From: Polaribacter pectinis
GTDB taxonomy: Bacteria > Bacteroidota > Bacteroidia > Flavobacteriales > Flavobacteriaceae
Assembly (NCBI RefSeq): GCF_014352875.1
Contig: NZ_CP060695.1
Coordinates: forward strand, 341,501 to 405,500
DNA length: 64,000 nucleotides
Reading direction: 5' to 3'
The notes below the pieces were generated by a model. The model worked only from the letters and a program-made list of their open reading frames with translations, ran no database searches and was not told the DNA's origin. Within the stretch, counting starts at the first letter, position 1. Each line of letters opens with the position of its first letter. The translations under genes were made by a program, and so were the position numbers. Shown piece by piece: positions 25,236 through 34,403 of this stretch.

Positions 25236-25844
25236 TTAGTTAATTTCTCTTTGTACTTTTCCGCATTTTAGCATTTTGCTCCCATAATAAGGGTTACGCA
25301 CTTCTTCATTCATACTTAACCAAGCACTTCCTTTATCGTACATTGGACAATATTGCTCATATAATTTATTAGAAGTACCAGTTATAGCAACTATATCTAT
25401 CATGTCTTTACTTAAAACTTTAAAGTGCTCTCTTTGATGTGCTATCGGACTTTTAGAAATATGCTCTGCATGTTCTTTTGCATCTTTAATAATATCTTTT
25501 AATTCTAATTTTTGAGCATCAGTATATTTAGAAATATCTAAATTTTCTAATTTTTTTTCTAATGAAGCACCAAGTTCTTTTGCTTTTGCTTCATCATCAG
25601 AAACTAATGCATCTTTTAAATTAAAATAAGCGGTTAAAATTGCTTCAGAGTTTCCTTTTTCATTGCCATTCATAGTCATTTCTTTTTTCTCTCCATCATG
25701 ATGGCCGTCACTATTATCATGCTTCATTTTTGAATGATTCTCTTCTTTTTTAATTTGTTCTTTCTTGTTGTTTTTACAAGAAACTGCTGTAAATGTTATT
25801 AACACTACTGCTAAAATTGCTGTTGTTGTTCTTACTGTTTTCAT
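25236..25844 (-). CDS. DUF3347 lipoprotein with His/Met-rich segment
   Basis: 202 aa from the ATG at 25844; longer versions of the frame run into the oxidase gene and lack a signal. The chosen start gives a lipoprotein signal (MKTVRTTTAILAVVLITFTAVSC). A His/Met/Asp-rich linker follows (HSKMKHDNSDGHHDGE), then a DUF3347 domain (about 70-200) with SPIAHQREHFKVLSKDM, YEQYCPMYDKGSAWLS and NPYYGSKMLKCGKV. The same domain forms the end of the CusB protein at 16278-18047. The conserved Cys and Met residues suggest periplasmic copper binding. Confidence 0.85.
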   Translation of the reverse strand: MKTVRTTTAILAVVLITFTAVSCKNNKKEQIKKEENHSKMKHDNSDGHHDGEKKEMTMNGNEKGNSEAILTAYFNLKDALVSDDEAKAKELGASLEKKLENLDISKYTDAQKLELKDIIKDAKEHAEHISKSPIAHQREHFKVLSKDMIDIVAITGTSNKLYEQYCPMYDKGSAWLSMNEEVRNPYYGSKMLKCGKVQREIN

Positions 25845-25888
25845 TTTTATTGGTTTTAAATTTATAATTGATTTATTACTATTCATTC

Positions 25889-28249
25889 TTAAAATCGTAA
25901 TGACAATCCACCACCTGCACCAAAACGATTGTCGTAACTCGCCATTAAAGAGAAATTTCTTGATAGCATATATTCTGCTCCTGCGCTCCAAACTGTTTCT
26001 GAAGTGAAATCTTTATTTGTTGGTAAAGTGTCAACAAAACCTAAATCTATTTGATATTCATAATAACCGAAAACAGACAGTTTAGGAAAAATCATTATAC
26101 TTCTTCCTAATCCAATTCTTGGTCTTAATTTATTATCTACTCTAACATCTAAATTGAATAAGTAAGGTGTTAAATAACGAAGACCAACAACTGCTGTAGT
26201 ATTTAATTTATCTAAACTACCACGTGTTTCATTTTCTATATTTACCCCACCAAATACTCTTAAATAATCGTGTAGATAGCGTTCATAAGTAAATTCTCCT
26301 TCCAAATTTTTGTTCCATCCGTATTCGAAAGATGCATTAAATTGATTTCTTAAATTAGATGTTGTTAAGTTAATTGCTGTGTTATTTGAAGCAATATCTG
26401 CCAATCCCCAAGAATACCATTTATCTGTTTCTGCGATAATTTTTGAAGCTGGAAATTCATCCATTCGTGGGTCTCTTGGTGTGTCATAAGACATTACTCT
26501 TGCCATACCACCCATCATATGGTAAAGAATATGGCAGTGGAAAAACCAGTCGCCAGCTTCATCGCCATTATTTCCATAAAACTCTAAAGTTACTTTTTGC
26601 ATTGGTGGCACATTTACTGTGTGCTTTAATGGTGAATAATCTCCATTTTCATTCAATACTCTAAAAAAGTGACCGTGTAAATGCATTGGATGGTGCATCA
26701 TTGTAAGGTTATTGAACGTAATTCTTGTTACCTCTTTATTATTTATTTTGATATTATCAGCTTCAGATAACGGAACACCATTCATACTCCAGATATAACG
26801 ATTCATATTTCCTGTAAGGTTCAATAGAACTTCTTTTACAGGAACATTTTTATCGTAGTTGGTTTTCTCTGGCGACTTCAAATAATCGTAATTATATTCA
26901 GCAAATAAATCCATTTCTTCCATTTTCATTGCTGGCATAGTATTCTCTTTTTTCATACCCATTCCTGTCATATTAGAATGGTTCATTTTACTCATTGCTA
27001 TTGTGTCTTTTGGTTTGTTCATATCCATCCCAGACATTTTGGAATGATCCATCTTCATTTCTCTATCCATTTTCATTCCTTTCATTTTATCCATCTGCAT
27101 ACCATATTCATCCTTCATTTTAAAACGTTCATCTTTATTTGGACGATATTTTAATGCGTGTGCACCCATTTTCATATCCATTTTAGCCATTTTTATCATC
27201 ATTCCAATTTTGTCTGGCTTCGGAATTTCTTGTGCTTTTAAAACTTTACCAGTACCCAAAAATGCGGATGCTGTTCCAGAACCATCTTGTGCTGTAATTC
27301 TGAATTCTATTTTTCCTTCAACTGGAATGGTTACAATAAAATCATAAGCTTCTGCAATGGCTATAAATGTTTTATTCTTTTTAACAGGTACGACATCTAA
27401 TCCATCCGCAGAAACTAATAGTGGATCTTGACCACCAAAGGTCATCCAAAAAGAAGTTGAAGCCCCTCCATCAATAATTCGTAATCTTACTTTTTCTCCT
27501 GGCTTAAATTCTGGGTACTCAATGCTTTCTTCTCCATTAATTAAAAAATCTGGGTAATATAAATCTGCTATATCTGCTCCTTGCATACGTTGTCTCCAAA
27601 AATTAAGCTGTGCACCAAATGCACCACGAGCTATGACTTTATTTAGCGGTGTAGATGTACCTTTTTTAATACCATACCATTCATTACCTCGTTTTAAATT
27701 TCGAAGCACGCTCATTGGTTTTTCATTTGTCCAATCAGATAACATCAAGACTAACTCCTTGTCATAGTCTAAGACTTTTTCTTTAGGTTGAATAACAATG
27801 GAACCATAAACACCACTTTGTTCTTGTAACATCGTGTGAGAATGATACCAATAAGTACCAGATTGTTTTATTAGAAATTCGTATTTCTGTGTATGCCCAG
27901 GTTCTATAGGTGGTGTATTTAAGTATGGAACACCATCATAAAAATTTGGCAATAAAAGGCCGTGCCAATGCACAGAGGTTTCTACACTCATTTCATTTTT
28001 TACATAAATAACAGCATATTCTCCTTCTGTAAACTCTAAAGTTGGACCAGGAATTGTTCCGTTTACAGTCATTCCCATAACGTCTTTACCAGCTTTATTT
28101 ACAGTTGCTTCACGCAAAGTTATTGTGTGTTCTCTTACTGGAAGGTTATTTATATTTCCTTCTGTTGCTTGTTTCTCTTGAGCAAAAACAATGGTAGTTA
28201 AAGCAATAAGAAAAATTGAAATTATTTTAGTTTTCATTTTATTATTCAT
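25889..28249 (-). CDS. Multicopper oxidase fused to a CopB-like outer-membrane barrel
   Basis: 786 aa. After a signal peptide (ending IVFAQ) the first 620 residues form a CopA-type multicopper oxidase: HWHGLLLPNF and YWYHSHTMLQEQSG in the first cupredoxin domain, HHPMHLHGHFF and the type-1 site FHCHILYHMMGGM in the last. Between them is a Met/His-rich stretch (about 355-440) with repeats of HSKMSGMDM and MKMDREMKMD. The last 150 residues are different: alternating strands such as YGWNKNLEGEFTYERYL and TPYLFNLDVRVDN ending in RF, as in the CopB copper-resistance barrel. The oxidase would turn Cu+ into less toxic Cu2+. The fusion may fix it to the outer membrane. Confidence 0.9.
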   Translation of the reverse strand: MNNKMKTKIISIFLIALTTIVFAQEKQATEGNINNLPVREHTITLREATVNKAGKDVMGMTVNGTIPGPTLEFTEGEYAVIYVKNEMSVETSVHWHGLLLPNFYDGVPYLNTPPIEPGHTQKYEFLIKQSGTYWYHSHTMLQEQSGVYGSIVIQPKEKVLDYDKELVLMLSDWTNEKPMSVLRNLKRGNEWYGIKKGTSTPLNKVIARGAFGAQLNFWRQRMQGADIADLYYPDFLINGEESIEYPEFKPGEKVRLRIIDGGASTSFWMTFGGQDPLLVSADGLDVVPVKKNKTFIAIAEAYDFIVTIPVEGKIEFRITAQDGSGTASAFLGTGKVLKAQEIPKPDKIGMMIKMAKMDMKMGAHALKYRPNKDERFKMKDEYGMQMDKMKGMKMDREMKMDHSKMSGMDMNKPKDTIAMSKMNHSNMTGMGMKKENTMPAMKMEEMDLFAEYNYDYLKSPEKTNYDKNVPVKEVLLNLTGNMNRYIWSMNGVPLSEADNIKINNKEVTRITFNNLTMMHHPMHLHGHFFRVLNENGDYSPLKHTVNVPPMQKVTLEFYGNNGDEAGDWFFHCHILYHMMGGMARVMSYDTPRDPRMDEFPASKIIAETDKWYSWGLADIASNNTAINLTTSNLRNQFNASFEYGWNKNLEGEFTYERYLHDYLRVFGGVNIENETRGSLDKLNTTAVVGLRYLTPYLFNLDVRVDNKLRPRIGLGRSIMIFPKLSVFGYYEYQIDLGFVDTLPTNKDFTSETVWSAGAEYMLSRNFSLMASYDNRFGAGGGLSLRF

Positions 28250-28312
28250 TATTATAAGTAATCAAAGTTACTACAGAACAAAAAGGTGTATTATTCTAAT
28301 TATGGTTCATAT

Positions 28313-28870
28313 TTATACAATTTGGTCTAAAGGTTTTCTATTCCAAGTTTGTAATTTTTTATAATCTGTCATTGTAATTCCTGTGCTATTTTTAAATTGT
28401 TTAGCCAAATGACTGCTATTTTTATAATTTAAACTGTATGCTATTTCAGAGAAATTTAATTGATTTAACTGTATGTATTCTTTTACTTTTTCAATTTTAA
28501 GGTTTATAAAATATTTCTCAAGTGTTATGCCTTCGGATTTACTAAAAGACTTACTCAAAAAAGAATAGGTTTTCCCCAATTCATTTGCTAATTCAGAAAG
28601 TATATAATCTGTATCATTTATATCTATATGCTTAATAAGTGCAATTTTAATTTTTTCAATCAGTTCTACAGAAGTCTCTTTTATAAGTTCAAAACCTTCT
28701 TTTTTTAATGCTCCTTCAAGTTTGATAAAATTGTTGTTTATATTTTCTTCAAATACTACTTTACCAAGTTCTATAGATAAAACCTGAAACCCTTCATTAT
28801 TAAATGTTTGACTAACAACTGTTTTACAACGATTACAAACCATATTTTTTATATTTAATGTTTGCATCAT
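28313..28870 (-). CDS. AraC-family regulator with an HMA-like metal-binding N-terminus
   Basis: 185 aa. Residues 1-70 resemble a heavy-metal-associated domain: NIKNMVCNRCKTVVSQTF has the CxxC ligand pair at 12-15, and KKEGFELIKE fits the end of that fold. A linker helix leads to an AraC DNA-binding domain (about 85-175) with two HTH motifs, YILSELANELGKTYSFLSKSF and NFSEIAYSLNYKNSSHLAKQF. The architecture suggests that copper binding to the N-terminus controls the copper genes directly. It lies between TolC and the oxidase, 63 bp before the oxidase start, so that gap is the obvious place for its operator. Confidence 0.85.
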   Translation of the reverse strand: MMQTLNIKNMVCNRCKTVVSQTFNNEGFQVLSIELGKVVFEENINNNFIKLEGALKKEGFELIKETSVELIEKIKIALIKHIDINDTDYILSELANELGKTYSFLSKSFSKSEGITLEKYFINLKIEKVKEYIQLNQLNFSEIAYSLNYKNSSHLAKQFKNSTGITMTDYKKLQTWNRKPLDQIV

Positions 28871-28871
28871 C

Positions 28872-30089
28872 TTAATTTGTTAAATAATTAATAATTGTTG
28901 ATTGTATGTAATATTTTCTAATAGACTCTACTTGATTTAGTTGAAACTTTAATTGCAATTCCTGAATGTCTAAAACATCATTGAAATCTATTTTTCCTGT
29001 TTCGTAGCTCTTCATTAGAATGTCCTGAGCATTTTTTGCTTGTTTTAAATTTTTTGATTGTGTTTTGTAACTAATACGAGCTGAAACTCTATCATTAACA
29101 GCTTTATCTAAACGAGTTATAAGTTTATTAAGACGTTCTTGCTTTTGTGATAATATCTCTTCCTGTTGTAATAGATTTTGTTTTGTTTTCGATTTGTATT
29201 TGTTGTTGAATATTGGAATTGATATAGACACCATTGGCATTATAATATCTTTACCATTGTCGCCAAAATCTAAATTTGGGCGTTTTTCTACATTTATATA
29301 ATCTAATCCAAAACCAATCATTGGACTGCTCTCTTTTTGGTTTAACAATTCAGATTGTTCTACAGAATAATAAAGCTTATCGAATTTTAATAACTCTGGA
29401 TGTAACTCCAAAACTTTCGAATTATCCTCAAAAGATTCTGAAGGAATTGTTAACTCATTAATAACAGTAACTTTTACTGCTTTCTCACGATTTAAGAGTT
29501 TGTTAAAAACAGTCTGTTCTGCAATAAATTGTTGAATCAAAACATCTAGTAATTGCTGCAATTCGTTTTGACGCATTTGTAATCTTAAAACATCAACTAC
29601 AGAAGCATTACCAACTTCAACCGATGTTAAAGCTAATGTTTCGTAGGTTTTTAATAATTCTATATTTTCTATCAATACTTTTTGTTTCGCTTTGTTAGCA
29701 TACAAATTGTAATACGATTGTGATACAGAAGTCATTAATTTGCGCTTTGCAATTACAATATCTTCATACTTTGCTTTGGCTAATGAACCTACATAATTCT
29801 CACGAGCAGCAATCGTGTTAAACCAAGGTATCATTTGCTTTGCAGATACCTTAAAGCGTTGAGCACCTGTTCTTGTTTCTGGTTCACTAACAAAATAACC
29901 TACACCAAATTCAGTATTCGGAATTGTATTCACTTCATTTATTTTTTCTGAAGCAATTTTATACCTCAATTCAAATTTTTGAATTTCTGGATTATTGGCC
30001 AATGCTATTTCTATAAGGCTTTCTAACTGTTGTGCTTTTACAGACACAGAAACAAATAGAACGAATATTAAAATTTTTATATGTTTCAT
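28872..30089 (-). CDS. TolC/CusC-type outer-membrane efflux protein
   Basis: 405 aa with a signal peptide ending in VSVKAQ. Two TolC repeats with long helices: IEIALANNPEIQKFELRYK and later NVEKRPNLDFG, SIPIFNNKYKSKTKQ and DFNDVLDIQELQLKFQLN. The strand ends are short, as in CusC/CzcC relatives. It provides the outer-membrane channel for the CusA pump encoded directly upstream: its ATG overlaps the cusA stop by 4 bp, which implies translational coupling. Confidence 0.88.
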   Translation of the reverse strand: MKHIKILIFVLFVSVSVKAQQLESLIEIALANNPEIQKFELRYKIASEKINEVNTIPNTEFGVGYFVSEPETRTGAQRFKVSAKQMIPWFNTIAARENYVGSLAKAKYEDIVIAKRKLMTSVSQSYYNLYANKAKQKVLIENIELLKTYETLALTSVEVGNASVVDVLRLQMRQNELQQLLDVLIQQFIAEQTVFNKLLNREKAVKVTVINELTIPSESFEDNSKVLELHPELLKFDKLYYSVEQSELLNQKESSPMIGFGLDYINVEKRPNLDFGDNGKDIIMPMVSISIPIFNNKYKSKTKQNLLQQEEILSQKQERLNKLITRLDKAVNDRVSARISYKTQSKNLKQAKNAQDILMKSYETGKIDFNDVLDIQELQLKFQLNQVESIRKYYIQSTIINYLTN

Positions 30090-33000
30090 TTTGCTGATTT
30101 TTTAAGTTGAATTTCAGCTTTCCAGCTGTATAGTACAGGAACAACAAATAAGGTAATTAGAGCAATTAACATTCCTCCAAAACTTGGAATAGCCATAGGA
30201 ATCATAATATCACTACCACGACCTGTTGAGGTTAAAACGGGTAATAATGCTAAGATTGTTGTAGCTGTAGTCATCAAACAAGGTCTGATTCTTTTTTCTC
30301 CAGCTTCTACAATAGATGCTCTAATTTCTTTTTTGTTTTTAGGTGTATCTCTATCAAAAATTTGAGTTAGGTATGTTGCCATTACAACACCATCATCCGT
30401 AGCAATACCAAACAGGGCTATAAAACCTACCCAAACGGCTACACTCAAATTAATTGGGTGCATTTGGAATAGTTCTCGTAGATTCTCACCAAAAAAATTA
30501 AAGTTTAAAAACCAACCTTGACCATATAGCCATATCATTATAAAACCACCTGCAAAAGCAACTGCAATACCTGTAAAAACCATTAAAGATGTTCCGACTG
30601 AACGAAACTGGAAATACAAAATCAGAAATATAATTGCTAACGCAAGAGGAACAACTACAGACAATGTTTCTTCTGCTCTTAATTGATTTTCATAGGTTCC
30701 TGTGAATTTGTAGTTAATACCTTTTGGTACAATTAGCTCACCATTATCTATTTTTTCTTGAATTAGTGCTTGTGCATTTTCTACTACGTTTACCTCTGCA
30801 AAACCATCTAACTTGTCAAATAAAACATAACCTACCAAAAAAGTATCTTCACTTTTAATTACTTGTGGTCCTTGTTCATATCTAATAGTAGCAACTTCAC
30901 TTAATGGAATAGAACTTCCTTTTGCAACAGGTATGTAAATTTGTTTTAAATCTTCTGGATTGCCACGTAATTCTCTAGGATATCGAACACGAATACCATA
31001 ACGTTCTCTACCTTCAACAGTTTGGGTTAATACCATACCACCAACAGCTACTTTAAGAACGTTTTGGACTTCTTCAATAGTAATACCATAACGTGCTATT
31101 TTCTCTCTATCTATATCAATCAATAAATAAGGTTTACCAACAATACGATCTGCAAAAACGGCTTCTTGTTTAACACCTTCAGCTTGCTTTAAAATATCTT
31201 CCAATTGAATGCCAAAATCTTCAATTTGTTTTAAATCTTGCCCTTTTACTTTTATTCCCATTGGTGCACGCATACCAGTTTGTAACATTACCAAACGTGT
31301 TTCAATAGGTTGTAATTTTGGAGCAGAAGTAACACCAGGAAGTTTTGTTACTCTAACAATTTCTTTCCAAATATCATCAGGTGATTCAATTTTTGGACGC
31401 CAGTTTCTATAAAATTCCCCATCATTATCTTCAACTAATTGAGAGCTTTTAATACTACTGAAAGTAGTATTCTCAGAATTGTTTGGGTTTGCTATGAATT
31501 GACCATTTTTTAAAGCGAATAAACCTTCTTCATTTACTTTATATCGTTGTCTTTTTCCGTTCTCATTCAATGCGTATTCTGATTTGTATTGAATAACGTT
31601 TTCATACATTGATAATGGAGCAGGGTCTAAAGCAGATTCTGTTCTACCTGATTTACCAACAACCGTTTTTATTTCTGGAATAGTTGCAACAGCCATATCT
31701 AATTGTTGCAATACTCTTTTATTCTCTTCAACACCAGAATGAGGCATTGAAGTTGGCATTAAAAGAAATGAACCTTCATTTAATGATGGCATAAATTCTT
31801 TACCTGTATTTTTCATAATGAAAACACCTGCAATTACGATAGCAGTAGGAACAGATAAGAATAATAATTTATGATCTAAACACCACTTTAAAATACGGGT
31901 ATAAAACTTTATGAATAATGAGAAAAGACCTAGTAAACCAAAACAAATAATACTTACAAAAATGAGGTTCCAAAAGATACTTTTATCAACTCCTAATGGT
32001 CTCCAATATTCTGCTAATAGAATTACAATTGCTGAAACAGAAATAATGATATTAACAAGGTTTGCTTTCTTTTCATTTATTTTTTCTTGAAGTTTTAAAA
32101 CTCCAGTAATTCCAAACCCTATTAAGATAATTCCTAACCAATAGCCATATAACATCGCTATAAAACCGACAATTATTAGGATGCTATTTACTATATAATT
32201 AAAACTCTTTTTCACGGTTTTCTTTCTGAATAAAAATGCTGCAAAAGGTGGAATTAAAAATAAGGCAACAATTATAGAAGCCGTTAAAGCAAAGGTTTTT
32301 GTAAATGCTAATGGTCGGAAAAGTTTTCCTTCTGCACCAATCATTGTAAATACAGGTATGAAACTGATAATTGTTGTCATTACTGCTGTAATAATCGCAC
32401 CAGAAACTTCTGCGGTTGCATTATAAACAACTGTATTTATGGGTAGTGTTCCATCATCTTCATCTAGGTGACGAATAATATTTTCTGAAAGTATGACGCC
32501 GACATCAACCATCGTTCCAATAGCAATTGCAATACCTGAAAGTGCTACAATATTTGCATCTACATTAAAAAGTTTCATCGCAATAAATACCATTAACACA
32601 GCAACAGGAAGTAGGCCAGATATTAGAATTGAAGCTCGAAGATTAAAAACCATAATCATAATCACCAAAATTGTTATTAGAATTTCTAATGTTAAAGCTT
32701 CGTTTAACGTTCCTAAGGTTTCTTGGATTAGTTCTGTTCTATCATAAAATGGAACAATAGTTACTTGTGAGGTTCTACCATCTGCTAACACTTTAGAAGG
32801 TAAACCTGCACTTAATTCGTTAATTTTTTCTTTAACGTTATTAATAACTTCCATAGGATTTGCTCCATACCTTGCTACTACAACAGCACCAACAACCTCA
32901 GCACCTTCCTTGTCTAATAATCCTCTACGAGTTGCAGGACCTAAGGAAACTTTTCCTATATCTTTAATTTTTATAGCCGTAAAGTTTTCTGAAGTTACTA

Positions 33001-33793
33001 CTGCATTTTCAATATCTGAGATTGATTTTACATAGCCTAAACCACGAACTAAATATTCAGCTTGATTGATTTCTAACGTTTGAGCACCAATATCTTTATT
33101 ACTTTGTTTTACAGCTTTTACCACTTGACTTAAAGTGATATTATACTGTCTCATTAATTCAGGATTGACATCAACTTGATATTCCTTTACATATCCTCCA
33201 ATAGAAGCTACTTCAGAAACTCCACTGGCAGATGATAAAGCATATTTTACATAGTAGTCTTGAATACTACGTAACTCTTGTAAATCCCAACCACCAGTAA
33301 CATTTCCTTTTTCATCACGACCCTCCAAGGTGTACCAAAATATTTGACCTAAACCTGTTGCATCTGGACCCAAAGCAGGGTTTACACCTTCGGGTAATAA
33401 TCCGCTAGGTAATGAATTTAGTTTTTCTAGAATTCGACTTCGACTCCAGTAAAACTCAATATCTTCTTCAAAAATGATATAGATACTAGAGAAGCCAAAC
33501 ATAGAAGAGCTACGTATGGTTTTTACTCCTGGTATACCTAATAATGAAGTTGTTAGTGGATAGGTAATTTGGTCTTCAATATCTTGGGGAGAACGACCAT
33601 CCCATTTGGTAAATACTATTTGTTGATTTTCGCCAATATCGGGAATGGCATCAACAGCAACAGGGTTACTTGGTAAAAATCCTGTGTCCCAATTAAAAGG
33701 CGCATTTACAGTTCCCCATCCTATAAAAAGAATAAGTAATAGAACTGCTACGAGTTTATTTTCTATTAAAAATTTTATACTTTTATTTATCAT
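30086..33793 (-). CDS. cusA: CusA-type Cu+/Ag+ RND efflux pump
   Basis: 1235 aa, longer than the usual 1040-1050, mainly because of an extra hydrophobic region near residues 520-640 and an insertion in the second porter domain. Landmarks are the start INKSIKFLIENKLVAVLL, DAIPDIGENQQIVFTKWDGRSPQD, the TM4 motif GIAIAIGTMVDVGVILSENI, and GFIALFGIATDDGVVMATYL in TM10. Met-containing positions in the porter (SLNEGSFLLMPTSMPHSG, METRL-like IETRLVMLQTGMRAPMG) resemble the CusA copper path. It uses proton influx to expel periplasmic copper through TolC. First pump gene of the copper array. Confidence 0.9.
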   Translation of the reverse strand: MINKSIKFLIENKLVAVLLLILFIGWGTVNAPFNWDTGFLPSNPVAVDAIPDIGENQQIVFTKWDGRSPQDIEDQITYPLTTSLLGIPGVKTIRSSSMFGFSSIYIIFEEDIEFYWSRSRILEKLNSLPSGLLPEGVNPALGPDATGLGQIFWYTLEGRDEKGNVTGGWDLQELRSIQDYYVKYALSSASGVSEVASIGGYVKEYQVDVNPELMRQYNITLSQVVKAVKQSNKDIGAQTLEINQAEYLVRGLGYVKSISDIENAVVTSENFTAIKIKDIGKVSLGPATRRGLLDKEGAEVVGAVVVARYGANPMEVINNVKEKINELSAGLPSKVLADGRTSQVTIVPFYDRTELIQETLGTLNEALTLEILITILVIMIMVFNLRASILISGLLPVAVLMVFIAMKLFNVDANIVALSGIAIAIGTMVDVGVILSENIIRHLDEDDGTLPINTVVYNATAEVSGAIITAVMTTIISFIPVFTMIGAEGKLFRPLAFTKTFALTASIIVALFLIPPFAAFLFRKKTVKKSFNYIVNSILIIVGFIAMLYGYWLGIILIGFGITGVLKLQEKINEKKANLVNIIISVSAIVILLAEYWRPLGVDKSIFWNLIFVSIICFGLLGLFSLFIKFYTRILKWCLDHKLLFLSVPTAIVIAGVFIMKNTGKEFMPSLNEGSFLLMPTSMPHSGVEENKRVLQQLDMAVATIPEIKTVVGKSGRTESALDPAPLSMYENVIQYKSEYALNENGKRQRYKVNEEGLFALKNGQFIANPNNSENTTFSSIKSSQLVEDNDGEFYRNWRPKIESPDDIWKEIVRVTKLPGVTSAPKLQPIETRLVMLQTGMRAPMGIKVKGQDLKQIEDFGIQLEDILKQAEGVKQEAVFADRIVGKPYLLIDIDREKIARYGITIEEVQNVLKVAVGGMVLTQTVEGRERYGIRVRYPRELRGNPEDLKQIYIPVAKGSSIPLSEVATIRYEQGPQVIKSEDTFLVGYVLFDKLDGFAEVNVVENAQALIQEKIDNGELIVPKGINYKFTGTYENQLRAEETLSVVVPLALAIIFLILYFQFRSVGTSLMVFTGIAVAFAGGFIMIWLYGQGWFLNFNFFGENLRELFQMHPINLSVAVWVGFIALFGIATDDGVVMATYLTQIFDRDTPKNKKEIRASIVEAGEKRIRPCLMTTATTILALLPVLTSTGRGSDIMIPMAIPSFGGMLIALITLFVVPVLYSWKAEIQLKKSAK

Positions 33794-33904
33794 TTGTTTT
33801 GATAATTAAACAATTAGACAATGGTGTTTGGAAAAAACACCGAATACAACAAATTATCCTTATAACTATGCAGTTATAGGACAATACGGTCTATTGTTTA
33901 AAAA
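33794..33904. other. Intergenic region upstream of cusA with small hairpins
   Basis: Between the HYC_CC_PP gene and cusA. It holds GGTGTTT/AAAACACC around 33822-33841 and TATAACT-ATGC-AGTTATA around 33861-33878. Either may be an operator for the HMA-AraC regulator or an attenuator; no U-tract is seen. Confidence 0.35.
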
Positions 33905-34321
33905 TCAAATTAAATAACTCTCGTCAATCTTGTAGATTTGATTCGTGACGATAGGTGGGACGTATTCTTCAAAAGAAGATACATTTTTATCTAAACCTTC
34001 AAATAAGTTTATATAAGAATAAATGAATGAAGCAATAAACACTTTTTGCTCAAAAGAAATTTTATCTACTGAAGATTGAAGTTCATCTTGAGCATTTTTT
34101 ACAATTTGTTGATCACTGCAACAGTCTATTTTTAAACTGGAACAATCAGACAAAGAAGATGTGTTTTGAACTTCCATACCACAAGAAGTGGCTTTTTCAA
34201 AAATAGCTGTATCCACAAGGGTATCACCACAATAATGTTTTGTGATTGCAAATGAAGTTGTAGAAAATAAAACTACAAACGACATTAAAATAGCTAATAT
34301 TTTATGAGAAAATTCTTTCAT
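33905..34321 (-). CDS. HYC_CC_PP family secreted protein
   Basis: 138 aa from the ATG at 34321; a GTG three codons earlier overlaps the promoter box and is unlikely. Signal peptide (ILAILMSFVVLFSTTSFA). The mature protein has the three family landmarks: HYCGD, a CC pair in KIDCCSD, and PP in YVPPI near the end. Proteins of this group stand at the head of copper and cobalt-zinc efflux operons in Bacteroidetes. Function unknown; the spaced Cys/His suggest metal binding. It opens the copper array and a TACCTTTG box is found upstream. Confidence 0.8.
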   Translation of the reverse strand: MKEFSHKILAILMSFVVLFSTTSFAITKHYCGDTLVDTAIFEKATSCGMEVQNTSSLSDCSSLKIDCCSDQQIVKNAQDELQSSVDKISFEQKVFIASFIYSYINLFEGLDKNVSSFEEYVPPIVTNQIYKIDESYLI

Positions 34322-34329
34322 TCTAACCA

Positions 34330-34337
34330 CAAAGGTA
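34330..34337 (-). promoter_or_regulatory. -7 box in front of the copper array
   Basis: TACCTTTG on the minus strand, TAnnTTTG type, ending 9 bp before the ATG at 34321. No good TTG at the -33 distance. Confidence 0.4.
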
Positions 34338-34403
34338 CAATAATGAAATAAAAAAGATTAAATTTTATGTTAAAAAAAAGAACAACTCACTTTGTTTGAC
34401 TAT

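Noticed and set aside
25845..25991. N-terminal extension of the DUF3347 protein
   Set aside because: It lies largely inside the multicopper oxidase gene and lacks a signal; the ATG at 25844 gives a clear lipoprotein signal.
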